The notes under the pieces are model-generated. The model ran no database searches. It was not told the origin of the DNA and was given only the letters and a program-made list of their open reading frames with translations. This document shows, in pieces, positions 32,401 to 42,308 of a stretch of 64,000 nt of DNA. Made by a program: the position numbers and the translations under genes. The stretch is from contig JBBBDQ010001154.1 of assembly GCA_037127315.1 (NCBI GenBank), forward strand, positions 493,501 through 557,500. Direction: 5' to 3'. The stretch comes from Ascarosepion bandense. Taxonomy: Eukaryota; Mollusca; Cephalopoda; Sepiida; Sepiidae. Within the stretch, counting starts at the first letter, position 1, and every line of letters begins with the position of its first letter.

Positions 32401-33370
32401 ACAATGTAAAGAATGCAACTCGATTATCTTTCCTAAAAATCTATATTTCACAAATAATAAAAAATCAGTGAAGATTCAAGATCGTCTATCTCCTGAAAGG
32501 AGATTTTTTTTTAAGTATGCAGGGGCCTCGATGATGTTTGTCAAAATGGCCTTGTGCCAAACACAACCGAAGTCCCCATAATTTAAAATATCAGAAAGTT
32601 GAAGGTTGGACGTTGGAATATTTCGTTTTGTATGTTAAAATAAAATTTTATTAACTAAGCAGAATAATACATTTGTAAGAAATAAAAATGTTTGAATAGA
32701 AAATGTACGTAGTTAAATGTTCCAAAGAAATTGTCGTAAAAAGTTAAATGAATCCAGAGCTTATAATTGATAGTAGCAGAATGTGTGTATGTAGAAAGAT
32801 TAACAGGTTACTGTCTGTCTGTGTTTCTTTCCTTTTTTTATATGGCCGGCAAGAAAGTGAAAAGGAAGGTGAAGCAATAAAAGAAATTGTACTTATCGGA
32901 CTTTAGTTTTTAGGCGTCAGTTAAAGTATCTTATTGTTGTTTTGTTGATGACGTATGAGGGAAAACGAAAAAAGGAAAATTGGGAGGAGAAGAAGGAATG
33001 TATGTCGACGAGACATGACAGGGTCGGCGTTTTGAAATTTCTTCCTTACATTGTGACGAGGTCTTTATCAGATTATCGCTCCCATCAAATCGTTTTTTGC
33101 CGGTTAAGGGACGTGAATAAGTACTTTCATCAGGTCATACCCCTTTTTTTAGGTGTTAAGAAAATTTGACTAGGGTCATAGTTCAATTTGCTATCTCCTG
33201 TCCAATCAGAATCTAGAACCTTAATTTTCACACCGGCTTGTGAAATTTGCCTTGGTTTGTTTTTTTTTTCCAAAATGTTTTCAGTCATTCTGATCCATTT
33301 TTGCAGGTGTGCAATTTTACTTTTAGCGTTTCAGTTAACTGTTAGATGTTATAGGATTTGTATCCTAAAA
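32401..33370. other. No gene; one SINE end module
   Basis: TGGCCTTGTGCCAAACACAA near 32550 is the SINE-B/D end unit. Otherwise unrecognised. Confidence 0.45.
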
Positions 33371-33970
33371 CTGTGCATTGTGGCTCATTGGATATCGACA
33401 CGGAAAGACAAATTAGGGAACCGAGTTCGAATTCCAGTTGAATTCCTTGCATTCACTTACGCACAAATACCCTTGGGAAAGGTATTAATCCGTCTCTTCC
33501 CTCCAGTTATGAGTTAAATAATAGGACAGATTGGGTTCTATAGCTTTGACTGGCAACCAGTCTATTGCAGAAAGCAATGGCAACCTACTGCGGGATAATC
33601 TTCTGTCCAGTCAGTCATGTCTCTTTCGAGACATGATCGCCAAAAGCGTGTATCACGTATGGCACTTAACCGACTGAATATAATAGTTGGAAACATAATT
33701 AAAACTTCTACTGGGCATAAAGTGGGGGATCAGCTTTCTATTGTTATGAAGTAACAAACTGATCCCCACTAATTACTACTTATGAATATAATGCATCTCT
33801 ACCCCCTTTAGAGTCAAATAATAGGACAGATTGAGTTCTATAGCCTTGTTTGGCAACCAGTCTACCGCAGAAACCAATGGCAACTTACTGCGGGATCATC
33901 TTCCAAGTCAGTCATGTCTCTTTGGAGACATGATCGCCCAAAGCGTGTATCACTTATGGCAGTTGACTGG
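33371..33970 (+). mobile_element. Compound SINE-A with internal hairpin
   Basis: Full SINE-A (33371-33678) runs without a break into a linker (AATATAATAGTTGGAAACAT), the GTGGGGGATCAG palindrome (33716-33770), a second linker (ACTAATTACTACTTATGAAT) and a second SINE-A 3' half (33811-33970). The same arrangement recurs at 41, 56.2, 60.6 and 62.8 kb, so this is a duplicated compound unit. Confidence 0.85.
33716..33770. repeat. GTGGGGGATCAG hairpin inside compound SINE
   Basis: Left arm AGTGGGGGATCAG at 33721-33733 faces right arm CTGATCCCCACT at 33759-33770, loop about 25 bp. The shared outer part CATAAAG is present only on the left in this copy. Confidence 0.85.
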
Positions 33971-34709
33971 TCCTATAGCTGCATGTATTGTTTGGTTTCG
34001 ATTACGCTAACAAAATACGAAATGTATATTTTAAACTAACAAAACAAAAACCGGCTGTCTTTAAAAAGTCACGTTACTTTTCTAAATTAAATTTTTCGTT
34101 TTTAATCGCAAATCTTTGAAAAACAATACAACAGTCAATCGTGTTATTTGAGTTCTTGGAGCAGAAAAGTACTCGACCACACATTCTAAATCTGTAATCC
34201 GGCAAATTGTCCATTGCCGGATCACATAAAATGCCGGAAAATAGGAATTGGTCTCGAAGGGGTGGTTTTTAGCGGAAATAAAAATCTGCGTGTCACGCTT
34301 ATTTTCGTGGTCCAAAATAGAGATTACATTAGGCTACCATCGGGACCAATGAGATTCATTCGCCGGAACATTTAAAACGAAGCCGCAATAATACCCGTTC
34401 TTCCTCTTTTTCTCTCTCTTCGGAAATTCGTCACGAGATTCAGTTTCCTTTCAATCGGTTTGTCACTGTAGAAAGACTTCGTGTTAACATCTCCCCAAAT
34501 GCAATCATCACAGCCAGGATGTATTTCATCGCCCCGAGAGAAAAAAGTTTCGTACAAATGTAAAATTCTGGCACGGACAATTTATACACCAATCACACTT
34601 GTAACAAGTTATTTCATTCTGATTAATTGTTGTTTGTAGTAATTGATTTTCTGTGTGGTTTACACTAAATAGTTCTGTTTTATTTACTAGTTGTATCCCG
34701 TCTGCTTTT

Positions 34710-34746
<37 letters not shown>

Positions 34747-35080
34747 TCTCTATGTCACACACACACACACACACAATGTGCTTAGCGTGTTCAAAACATA
34801 ACATACACATGACTTCATATACATAAACTTTACACATATTTAGTTAAAAGCAAAACAAAATGAATCCTTGATAATGGTTAAAAGCATAACCGAAATCGCT
34901 CGAAAAAACAAAATCTTTGAACAATTCTTACAGAATTTGAGTTTTGAAAAGAAAAAAAAGAAAACATGAAAAATTATATAAAAACTTCATGATAACACCT
35001 TATCTGTCATTTTCAATGAAACCTGTATACTAGAGAGATTGCTGCCCAAACACAATATATATATATAATGTGGAGGAGTT
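33971..35080. other. No gene established
   Basis: Minus frames at 34082-34315 and 34372-34557 have fairly balanced composition but no recognisable domain. A (TC)n/(CA)n tract sits at about 34712-34772. Confidence 0.4.
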
Positions 35081-35086
35081 TGTCAC

Positions 35087-35155
35087 TTAACTGAGTAGAA
35101 GTAAAAGCCCTGAAGAGTGAATGCATCACAATAATGACTCTTCTCAGTTAAGTGA
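35087..35155. repeat. Imperfect inverted repeat
   Basis: GTTTGTCACTTAACTGAGTA on the left, CTCAGTTAAGTGACGAAC on the right, about 20 bp apart. Confidence 0.65.
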
Positions 35156-35184
35156 CGAACTTATCGACATTAATTCTATTAAAG

Positions 35185-35205
<21 letters not shown>

Positions 35206-35244
<39 letters not shown>
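35206..35244 (+). repeat. (TC)n(TA)n microsatellite
   Basis: A CT tract at 35187-35205 passes into about 40 bp of TA. Confidence 0.95.
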
Positions 35245-35247
<3 letters not shown>

Positions 35248-35464
35248 GCACTTTATAGCAAAAACTGCTTGCTAAAAATGCCTTTTTATCAGTAAATCAC
35301 TGAAAAAAACAGCAATCTTGGCACGAAGCCTCATCAGGACTCAAAAGTGTAAATTTGTATTAATGGCAAAAGTGCTGATTTATAATAAATATTCATTGCT
35401 CTATTTCTATACTGAGCACTGTTTTAAATTAATGTTTTCAACGTTGTTAATGTTAATACTTTCT

Positions 35465-35607
35465 TCGTTCTTTATTCATTTGTATATATATATATATATA
35501 TATATATTGTTTAATTACTTACTTTCTGGTCATTAGGTTAGACCAGTGCACATTTGTATTAAAAATTGTTCAATACAATTATATTGTAGAACTTTTGAAT
35601 ATTCTTT
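35465..35607 (-). repeat. Repeat body adjoining the palindromic hammerheads
   Basis: Minus strand: AATATTCAAAAGTTCTACAA, TATAATTGTATTGAACAATT, TTTTAATACAAATGTGCACT and GGTCTAACC, then (TA)n at 35485-35508. The same sequence follows the hammerhead relic at 57.97 kb. Confidence 0.75.
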
Positions 35608-35727
35608 ATTTGTAAACGAGTTATTACGCGACCTAGGTTTCTACCATGAGTGGTGTCTTCAGGCGATTTGCGAATCGCCTGAAGACACCACTCATAGTAG
35701 AAACCTAGGTCGCGTAATAACGCGTTT
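35608..35727. ncRNA. Near-perfect palindrome of two hammerhead-like motifs
   Basis: Arms of about 52 bp meet at CAGGCGATTTGCGAATCGCC; only about two bases differ. Each arm, read outward, has CUGAAGA (C3-A9; plus copy 35679-35685), a helix II of ACC/GGU with C-A opposed at 10.1-11.1, GAAA (plus 35700-35703), a short helix III (AC with GU, loop CUAG) and H17 = C in a GUC triplet. Helix I starts CGC/GCG (3 bp) and has an internal loop and outer GC pairs. Short helix III is usual for Penelope-type hammerheads. The 10.1-11.1 mismatch is the weak point. The minus-strand copy spans about 35608-35665. Confidence 0.65.
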
Positions 35728-35866
35728 ACAAATGGAATATATATATGTGTGTGTAGGAAATAATGACAAATCCGTGAAAACGGAGAGGATAATCCCCCAA
35801 AATTATCTAAAATAAATATTAAATAGATAAAAATAGAGAAATCAATGGGTATAACCCAGAGCAATA

Positions 35867-35868
<2 letters not shown>

Positions 35869-35908
<40 letters not shown>
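35869..35908 (+). repeat. (TA)n microsatellite
   Basis: About 40 bp of TA, right flank of the palindrome region. Confidence 0.95.
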
Positions 35909-35909
<1 letters not shown>

Positions 35910-35915
<6 letters not shown>

Positions 35916-36400
35916 ATCATATAATTAAAAGTTTCTATGACTTCTAGGATTAATGTGAGCACCAGATAGTAACGTTACTTGTTAAAGTTTTAGGCAGCAT
36001 TATCATGTGACTTCGTTTGAATGTAGCTTACGGAGTTAAAAGCTTTAGCTACCAAAAAGGATAATGCCCCCAGCAAGGGGAAAATCTTTTGTAAATAATA
36101 AACATCAGGCCAACTTCTTGTCTTGCCTGCTTTTTAATTTGTATGTTATTATTTTTAGACTTATTTATTTTCTTCCGCTTTTTAATTGGATGGATTAAAA
36201 ATAATTTATAAAAACCAGAAAAATATTAATAAATATATTGTTGCGGGTGTGAATCAACCCACAGCAAAGAAAAAGATGTTTAAGTATAAAAATGGTAGAT
36301 ATGGTATTTTTAATTTAACTCATTTATTTAGCGTGTATGAGTGTTAAAATCCTGATCTGTAGTTGTTTTCCATGATGTAAAGAAATATGATTTCTTCGCA
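35910..36400. other. No feature recognised
   Basis: AT-rich sequence between the (TA)n tract and the 49-bp array. I see nothing in it. Confidence 0.5.
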
Positions 36401-36404
36401 TGTA

Positions 36405-36985
36405 GGAGGTTTATTCAATAAATAAGGTGAATTTCTCGGTATAAGGACTTGTACGAGGGTCATTCAATAAATAAGGTGAATGTTTCGGTATAAGGACTTC
36501 TACGAGGGTCATTCAATAAATAAGGTGAATTTTTCGGTATAAGGACTTCTACGAGGGTCATTCAATAAATAAGGTGAATTTTTCGGTATAAGGACTTCTA
36601 CGAGGGTCATTCAATAAATAAGGTGAATTTCTCGGTATAAGGACTTCTACGAGGGTCATTCAATAAATAAGGTGAATTTCTCGGTATGAGGACTTCTACG
36701 AGGGTCATTCAATAAATAAGGTGAATTTCTCGGTATGAGGACTTCTACGAGGGTCATTCAATAAATAAGGTGAATTTCTCGGTATGAGGACTTCTACGAG
36801 GGTCATTCAATAAATAAGGTGAATTTTTCGGTATGAGGACTTCTACGAGGGTCATTCAATAAATAAGGTGAATTTTTCGGTATAAGGACTTCTACGAGGA
36901 TCATTCAATAAATAAGGTGATTTTTTTGCTATAAGGACTTATACCGAGAAGGTCATTCAATAAATAAGGTGAATTTTTTTTCAAC
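36405..36985 (+). repeat. 49-bp tandem array built from a transposon end
   Basis: About eleven units of GAGGGTCATTCAATAAATAA, GGTGAATTTYTCGGTATRAG, GACTTCTAC (49 bp). Single-base variants (TATAAGG/TATGAGG, TTTCTC/TTTTTC) occur in blocks, showing stepwise duplication. The unit resembles mariner-type terminal repeats (TACGAGGGTCATTCAA...), and the last unit runs into TTTTTTTTCAACGTAGTCTC, a sequence I associate with such elements (from memory). Confidence 0.9.
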
Positions 36986-36997
36986 GTAGTCTCCCAG

Positions 36998-37404
36998 TAT
37001 CTGGTCGGGTGCTTCTTCTATTCATCTCGATGTTCTCGTCAGAATCCATCTTGCACATTTCTAAATCTACCATTCGTCCTTGCATTGAATACCGTTGCCA
37101 TATCTGCTCGTGTGCTTCTGCTATTCATCTCTAGGTTCTCGTTAGAATACATCTGGCACATTTATAAATCTACCATTCGTCCTTGCATTGAATACCGTTG
37201 CCATATCTGGTCGGGTGCTTCTTCTATTCATCTCGATGTTCTCGTCAGAATCCATCTTGCACATTTCTAAATCTACCATTCGTCCTTGCATTGAATACCG
37301 TTGCCATATCTGCTCGTGTGCTTCTGCTATTCATCTCTAGGTTCTCGTTAGAATACATCTGGCACATTTATAAATCTACCATTCGTCTGTGCATTGAATA
37401 CTGT
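36998..37404 (+). repeat. 103-bp LINE-J array with ABAB order
   Basis: TTGAATACCGTTGCC recurs at 37085, 37188 and 37291, with TTGAATACTGTTGGC at 37394: an exact 103-bp period. Type A (TTCTTCTATTCATCTCGATG) and type B (TTCTGCTATTCATCTCTAGG) alternate A-B-A-B with near-identical A and B pairs, giving a 206-bp higher-order unit. The unit encodes, in shifting frames, the HIYKSTIRPCIEYCCHIWSG segment of LINE-J, overlapping that in the 116-bp array. Confidence 0.9.
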
Positions 37405-37630
37405 TGGCATATCTGGTTGGGTGCTCCTGCTATTTATCTCGGGCTTCTCGACACAATCCAAAAGTGGAACTGCAATGTAATCGATCCCGATATAGCAGCT
37501 AGACTTCAGTCACTTTCTCACCGATGCAATATGGCTTCACTTTGTCTTTTCTATGAATATTTTCACGTCTTTTGCTCTGACGAGTTTCTGTCTTTGTGTT
37601 ATGGAGAAACACACCTATTCTATAGTGAAT
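37395..37630 (+). pseudogene. LINE-J coding fragment after the array
   Basis: CIEYCWHIWLGAPAIYLGLL, KWNCNVIDPDIAARLQSLSH, LCLFYEYFHVFCSDEF continue in one frame, then stop. The normal 3' tail is absent. Confidence 0.8.
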
Positions 37631-37829
37631 AGGCTCCTTCACCTAATTTAAGTAGGAGTAGTAAAAGGAACGAGGGTCAGTCAATGTTGGACGATAGTAT
37701 TCGACACTTAGTCGAATACGAAAGTTGTCAGCGTCCTGGCAAGATTAAACTGCATAATACACATCATATCAAGTTCCTAACGTTTTGTACGTCGAACCTA
37801 TTAGGAATGACTTCAGTACAAATTCTAGG

Positions 37830-37949
37830 GCTTACGGCCTATCACGTTGAATACACCGGTTCTCGCTCGATCACCGAAGTTAAGCAACGTTGAGCCTGGT
37901 CAGTACTTAGATGGGTGACCGTTTGGGAATACCACGTGCTGTAAGCATA
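37830..37949 (+). rRNA. 5S rRNA-like segment, 120 bp, head of a compound SINE
   Basis: Full-length match in layout to metazoan 5S: GCTTACGGCCTATCACGTTG at the 5' end, GATCACCGAAGTTAAGCAAC (A box region), GAGCCTGGTCAGTACTTAGA, TGGGTGACC (C box region), GGGAATACCACGTGCTGTAA, ends pairing as in 5S helix I. Directly followed by the SINE-A head at 37952. A second copy with the same junction lies at 48.4 kb, so this is better read as the pol III promoter head of a composite SINE than as a working 5S gene. Confidence 0.75.
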
Positions 37950-38150
37950 TAGTGACGGATGTGCGTTGTGGTGCAGTGGATATCGGAAAGAGAAATCGGT
38001 GAGCCGAGTTCGGTTCGAATTCCAGTTGAATACCCTGCATTCACTTAAGCACTGGTACCCTTGGGAAAGGTATTCATCCGTCCATTCCCTCCAGTTATGG
38101 GTTAAATAACAAGGGTAGGACTTGGGGACCCTGCTCTTAAAAAAACAAAA
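37950..38150 (+). mobile_element. tRNA-like part and 3' end of 5S/tRNA compound SINE
   Basis: GTGACGGATGTGCGTTGTGG, TGCAGTGGATATCGG, GAGCCGAGTTCGGTTCGAAT, TCCAGTTATGGGTTAAATAA follow SINE-A. It then departs to CAAGGGTAGGACTTGGGGAC and CCTGCTCTTAAAAAAAC, ending A-rich instead of with the ACTGACTGA tail. Confidence 0.75.
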
Positions 38151-38317
38151 CAAATCCTAATGAACCGTGAAAAGAAAAACGTTGTAAAAATAAAATAACC
38201 TTACCCAAAAATCACTGGTTATGACCTTAAAATGATCCTATAAGGATTGATAGGTCGTTAAGTCTCAAAAACAAACAAAACAAACAAATTCTAGTCTCCA
38301 GTGCAAAAATAACTGCA

Positions 38318-38535
38318 CAACACTTTGGTGCCTCGAAACCATGCATATACTCGTGCTACTAAATTGGCAACTACGTTGCACCCTTTTAGCGTCAAAATAG
38401 TCAAATGTAACCGCCAGTTCTACTCTTTCAGGTTTTTTTCTCGCATTTTTCGCCCGTGGAAATCTCTTTTGTTTCCTTGCTTCCCTGATAGCTACAATCT
38501 TCAAGAGTTTAAATGCAACGTCAATTGGCAGTGAA
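38318..38535 (+). pseudogene. LINE-J C-terminal fragment
   Basis: YTRATKLATTLHPFSVK, CNRQFYSFRFFSRIFRPWKS, SYNLQEFKCNVNWQ. It stops abruptly at GTCAATTGGCAG where LINE-R sequence begins. Confidence 0.8.
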
Positions 38536-38955
38536 TGTTGGACAATATCTTCGAAGATAAACGAAAAACTTGAAGCAGCTGAAATGTGGTTCTACAGAAG
38601 GATGCTGCGGATATCATGGACCGAGCATATGAGCAATGATAAGGTTTTTTAAATGATGGAAATGAAAAGAAAATTAATACTGAGCATCAGGAAGAGACAG
38701 CTGAAGTTCCTGAGACATGCAATGAGGAAGGAGGGCTTGGAGAACCTGATACTAACAGGCTAGATAGAGGGAAAAAGAAACAGGGGAAAGCAGTGGATAA
38801 CATATTTAAAGGATCTGATCAGGAAGATGACGGAACGAAGTTTGCGTGGTGTAACAGGAGAAAGCGTGCTAAGAGCCACCAGGGATAGGGAGACGTGGAA
38901 AGCCATGATCGCCTACGTCCTGTCCTGAAAGGACAAAGCACATAGAAGAAGAATA
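38536..38955 (+). pseudogene. LINE-R C-terminal fragment
   Basis: SECWTISSK, LEAAEMWFYRRMLRISWTEH, KRQLKFLRHAMRKEGLENL, then frames giving RDRETWKAMIAYVLS. Stops interrupt it near 38648 and 38762. Ends in the typical GACAAAGCACATAGAAGAAG tail. Confidence 0.82.
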
Positions 38956-38984
38956 TATATGCCAACTGTTTATAAGGAATTATA

Positions 38985-39046
38985 TAAAAGTGGGGGATCA
39001 AATTTATATTATAATCAATATACAAACTGATCCCTCATTTTGTGGC
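38985..39046. repeat. Solitary GTGGGGGATCA hairpin
   Basis: AAAAGTGGGGGATCAAATTT faces AAACTGATCCCTCATTTTGT with about 20 bp between. No SINE-A sequence on either side, so the palindrome exists on its own. Confidence 0.8.
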
Positions 39047-39079
39047 CATGCTAGTTTCTATAAATTTATATTCTAGATT

Positions 39080-39230
39080 TATGGGCTTGAGCAGGTGGAT
39101 GACAGTATGGGCGTTGCGTGGAGTAACAGGAGAAAGCGTGCTAAGAGCCACCAGGGATAGGGAGATGTGGAAAGCCATGATCACCTACGTCCTGAAAGGA
39201 CAGGGCACATAAAAGAAGAAGAAGTCGAAA
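39080..39230 (+). mobile_element. LINE-R 3' end, second short copy
   Basis: GTAACAGGAGAAAGCGTGCT, AAGAGCCACCAGGGATAGGG, GACAGGGCACATAAAAGAAG repeat the last 130 bp of LINE-R. The hairpin at 38985-39046 lies between the two copies. Confidence 0.8.
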
Positions 39231-40500
39231 TTCAGTGGATGCTTTGCAGCTTTTTTTGCAAACAGGTATGCCTAAAAAGATGGAACATCAGTTATGGTGT
39301 TGACGACCTATCGTTTAATAACTATTCCTTAAGATGATTGACATCGTGTTGCTCCGAAGCATCTTCTTTGCCGATATCCTCGCACTGCTGCTGAAAAGCT
39401 TACGTAAGTTGGTATTTAAGGTAGACTCCAATCACTTATGCACGAATTTCCCTGGAAATGATTTATCAGGCACAAGATTGACTTATGAATTAATTAGGTT
39501 GAATTTCGCAAAATTTAAATAATTCTTTAAAAAGATTAAAAACAAACTTTACTCTCATGATAAGGCGAATAAATACAGCTCGTTCTTGGTTTTCTGTTCT
39601 TTTTACTCTTAAACTGGCTTCCTCTATTTTTGAATAAACTTTATTTATGACCAATTCATGTATTCACGAATGCCTCAACCATCAAATGTGCAGTAAACTC
39701 TGTAAATTGCTGTGCTTCAATCCAACAAGTTGAACGGTCAGTCCACACTAAGATCTAATATGGATTGTTACTATTGAGAATTGGAGGAAGTGGTCTAATA
39801 ATATCACTATGGGAAGTCTGAAAACATTTAACTCAATATTTTGGATGGGAGATTTTGTGCAATTTGCATTTTAACAAAATACACTTTTGGTGCAAAATTT
39901 CTTCATAGATTTTCACATCTATGGCCTTTGACCAACAACTAGTGATCTTTTATCAGAATAAAATTCTGCATGAAGGTGTTCAGAAATTGATTTATGTTGG
40001 GGTTTTATTAGAAAAATCTGAACGAAGCAGTAAATTCCACATTGTATTCTAAACTGTTATTTGGCATTGAAACATTTTACGTTAACACATGATGAAATCA
40101 CCTCAGTTATAGATTGTACTGAAGCTATTACTGGGCAATTACAGATATCTACTTATACTGGAAGTATTGGACATGTTAGACGATGAATTATCATATGAGC
40201 AACATTGGAAATATATACAGTAAGAATCGACAAATGCCACTGTTTCCTAATTTTGGATAACACTAGGCTTCGGAAGGCAACGCACAATGGCTTATGGTCA
40301 GTCAACAGTAGCACCCTCGATAAAGTAATGAAAGAGTAGTACTGTCATATAAGTCACTAACAATTCTCTTTTGAAAATAGAAGGCCTAGTCAGAATTTGA
40401 ATTCTCAAGAATTAGTATTCCATCTATGTATGGTAATGATGCACTAACAACATGACGATTGCCATCAGTTACTAACTGAACCGTTCTCTATTGTAGTTTG
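39231..40500. other. No gene or repeat recognised
   Basis: Unique-looking, AT-rich. A 62-codon frame at 39334-39522 has no recognisable domain. Confidence 0.5.
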
Positions 40501-40507
40501 TAGATCA

Positions 40508-40797
40508 GGTATTGTGGTGCAATATCGGCTCGGAACGAGAAATCAGAGAGCCGAGTTCGAATTTTAGTTGAATACGTTGCATTCACTTACGCGTAAATAC
40601 CCTTGGAAAGATATGTATCCGTATACCTATGGATTAAATAACAAGACAGATTGGTTTCTTTAGCCTTGGTTGGTAACCATTCTATCGCAGAAAGTAATGG
40701 GAACATACTGTGGAAAATCTTCTGCTCTGTCAGTCATGTCTCTTTCGAGACATGATCGCTCAAAACGCGTATCACATATGGCACTTAAATGAATGCA
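40508..40797 (+). mobile_element. SINE-A copy, diverged
   Basis: TATTGTGGTGCAATATCGGC (A box partly deleted), GAGTTCGAATTTTAGTTG, body, TATGGCACTTAAATGAATG. Confidence 0.85.
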
Positions 40798-40880
40798 GTC
40801 TACAATATATGCAACATATTTTTAAAATTTCAAAGGTTCCATTTTGGATTTCGGACCTCATTTAAAGCTTCATAAGCGGT

Positions 40881-41510
40881 CAGTTAGTCAGTCAGTCAGT
40901 CAGCTAAGTGCCATACGTAATACACGTTTTGAGCGATCATGTCTCGAAAGAGACATGACTGACTGGGCAGAAGATTAACCCGCAGTATGTTGCCATTGGT
41001 TTCTGCGGTAGACTGGTTGTCAGCCAAGGCTATAGAACCCACTCTGTCCAGTTGTTTGACTCATAGCTAGAGGGGGAAGAGATGTACTATATTATTAAGT
41101 AGTAATTAATGGGGGATCAGTTTACTACTTCATAAAAAATATAAAACTGATCCCCCACTTTATGCCCAGTATAAGTTTTAGTTATGTTTCCAATTATTAT
41201 ATTCATTCAGTCAGTCAGTCAAGTGCCATATGTGATACACGCTTTGGGCAGTCATGTCTCTAAAGTGACATGACTGATTGGGCAGAAGATTATCCCGTAG
41301 TAGGTTGTCATTGCTTTCTGCGGTAGACTGGTTGCCAGCCAAGGCTATAGAACCCAATCTGTCTTATTATTTAACTCATAACTAGCGGGAAGAGACGGAT
41401 TAATATCTTTTCAAGGGTACTTGTGCGTAAGTGAATGCAAGGAATTCAACTAGAATTCGAACTCGGCACCCCGATTTCTCGATATCCACTGCACCACAAC
41501 GCACATCCTA
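40881..41510 (-). mobile_element. Compound SINE-A with hairpin
   Basis: Minus strand, read from 41510: full SINE-A head (complement of TCCACTGCACCACAACGCAC) to its 3' end near 41206, the linker, the palindrome (41107-41166), a linker and a second SINE-A 3' half to 40881. The 3' end has expanded GTCA repeats. Confidence 0.87.
41107..41166. repeat. GTGGGGGATCAG-type hairpin inside compound SINE
   Basis: ATGGGGGATCAGTTT and AAAACTGATCCCCCACTTTA, about 24 bp apart. Confidence 0.85.
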
Positions 41511-41608
41511 GGTGATAGATTCTCAAAAAGGAGATACTTGCATCTCAGGAGAGAAAGTGCAAATTTCAGGTCATCCATTGAAATAAATTTTCTTTTAATT
41601 AGAAAGTA

Positions 41609-41835
41609 TAATGGTGTAATATCTTGAGGAATCGGAGAGCCAAATTCGAATTCCAGTTGAATTCATTCCATTCTCTTTCGGAGCCTTCACCCCGCCAAGC
41701 TATGGATAAATAACAGGACAGACTTGAGTAGTAACTGATCTAAGAGTACATAACCTCTGATTTCTAAACTTTCAACTATGGGTAAATAGTAGGGAGGTCT
41801 GGGCTGTGTAGCCATGGTTGACAACCAGACTAGAA
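41609..41835 (+). mobile_element. SINE-A fragments, diverged
   Basis: AATGGTGTAATATCTTGAGG, GAATCGGAGAGCC, AATTCGAATTCCAGTTGAAT, GGATAAATAACAGGACAGAC; a second module (GGTAAATAGTAGGGAGGTCT, CATGGTTGACAACCAGACTA) follows. Confidence 0.65.
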
Positions 41836-42308
41836 AAAGGAAAACTTCGAATTTCAAGTCCCTAAGACAATCTGATGCCATGTTTCGTTTTGGAAACTGT
41901 TGTAACGACGTCGGCGCTAAGCTCTATTGGCCTCTGTCTTTTCCTTGGACAACATCGGTTGTATGGAGAGACGTGCTGCACGGAAAACTGTCGAGCTCTA
42001 AAAAAAGTGGGGGGGGGGGGCAAACCCTGCTGAGGCCTGCGCTCTTTAGGGAGCAGATCTATGCTCTCTTGTGACCGAAGGACGCCAATGCTGTTATAAA
42101 TGCTGTTAAATCCCGCAGTTGTTGTCTAACATATTGAAGCAGTTAATTCGAAAGAGTCTATAGATAAAAATGCGTTCAGACGGGGCCAACACGATATGAA
42201 TATATTCAGGAGTAATTTTTCAATAGAAACCAACTATGTCTGAAAACGACGCATGTTTATTATATTTGTCGGGTATGAATTAATTTTAGCGTGTTAATCG
42301 GTGTTACT

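Noticed and set aside
35608..35727. Palindrome as an assembly or cloning artefact
   Set aside because: The unit recurs at 57.3/57.95 kb in a looser inverted arrangement and contains ordered ribozyme-like motifs, so a biological origin is more likely, although read-level checking would settle it.
37830..37949. Functional 5S rRNA gene
   Set aside because: A second copy has the same SINE junction, no T-run terminator follows the 3' end directly, and copies are scattered rather than in tandem. SINE head is the better reading, though function is not excluded.
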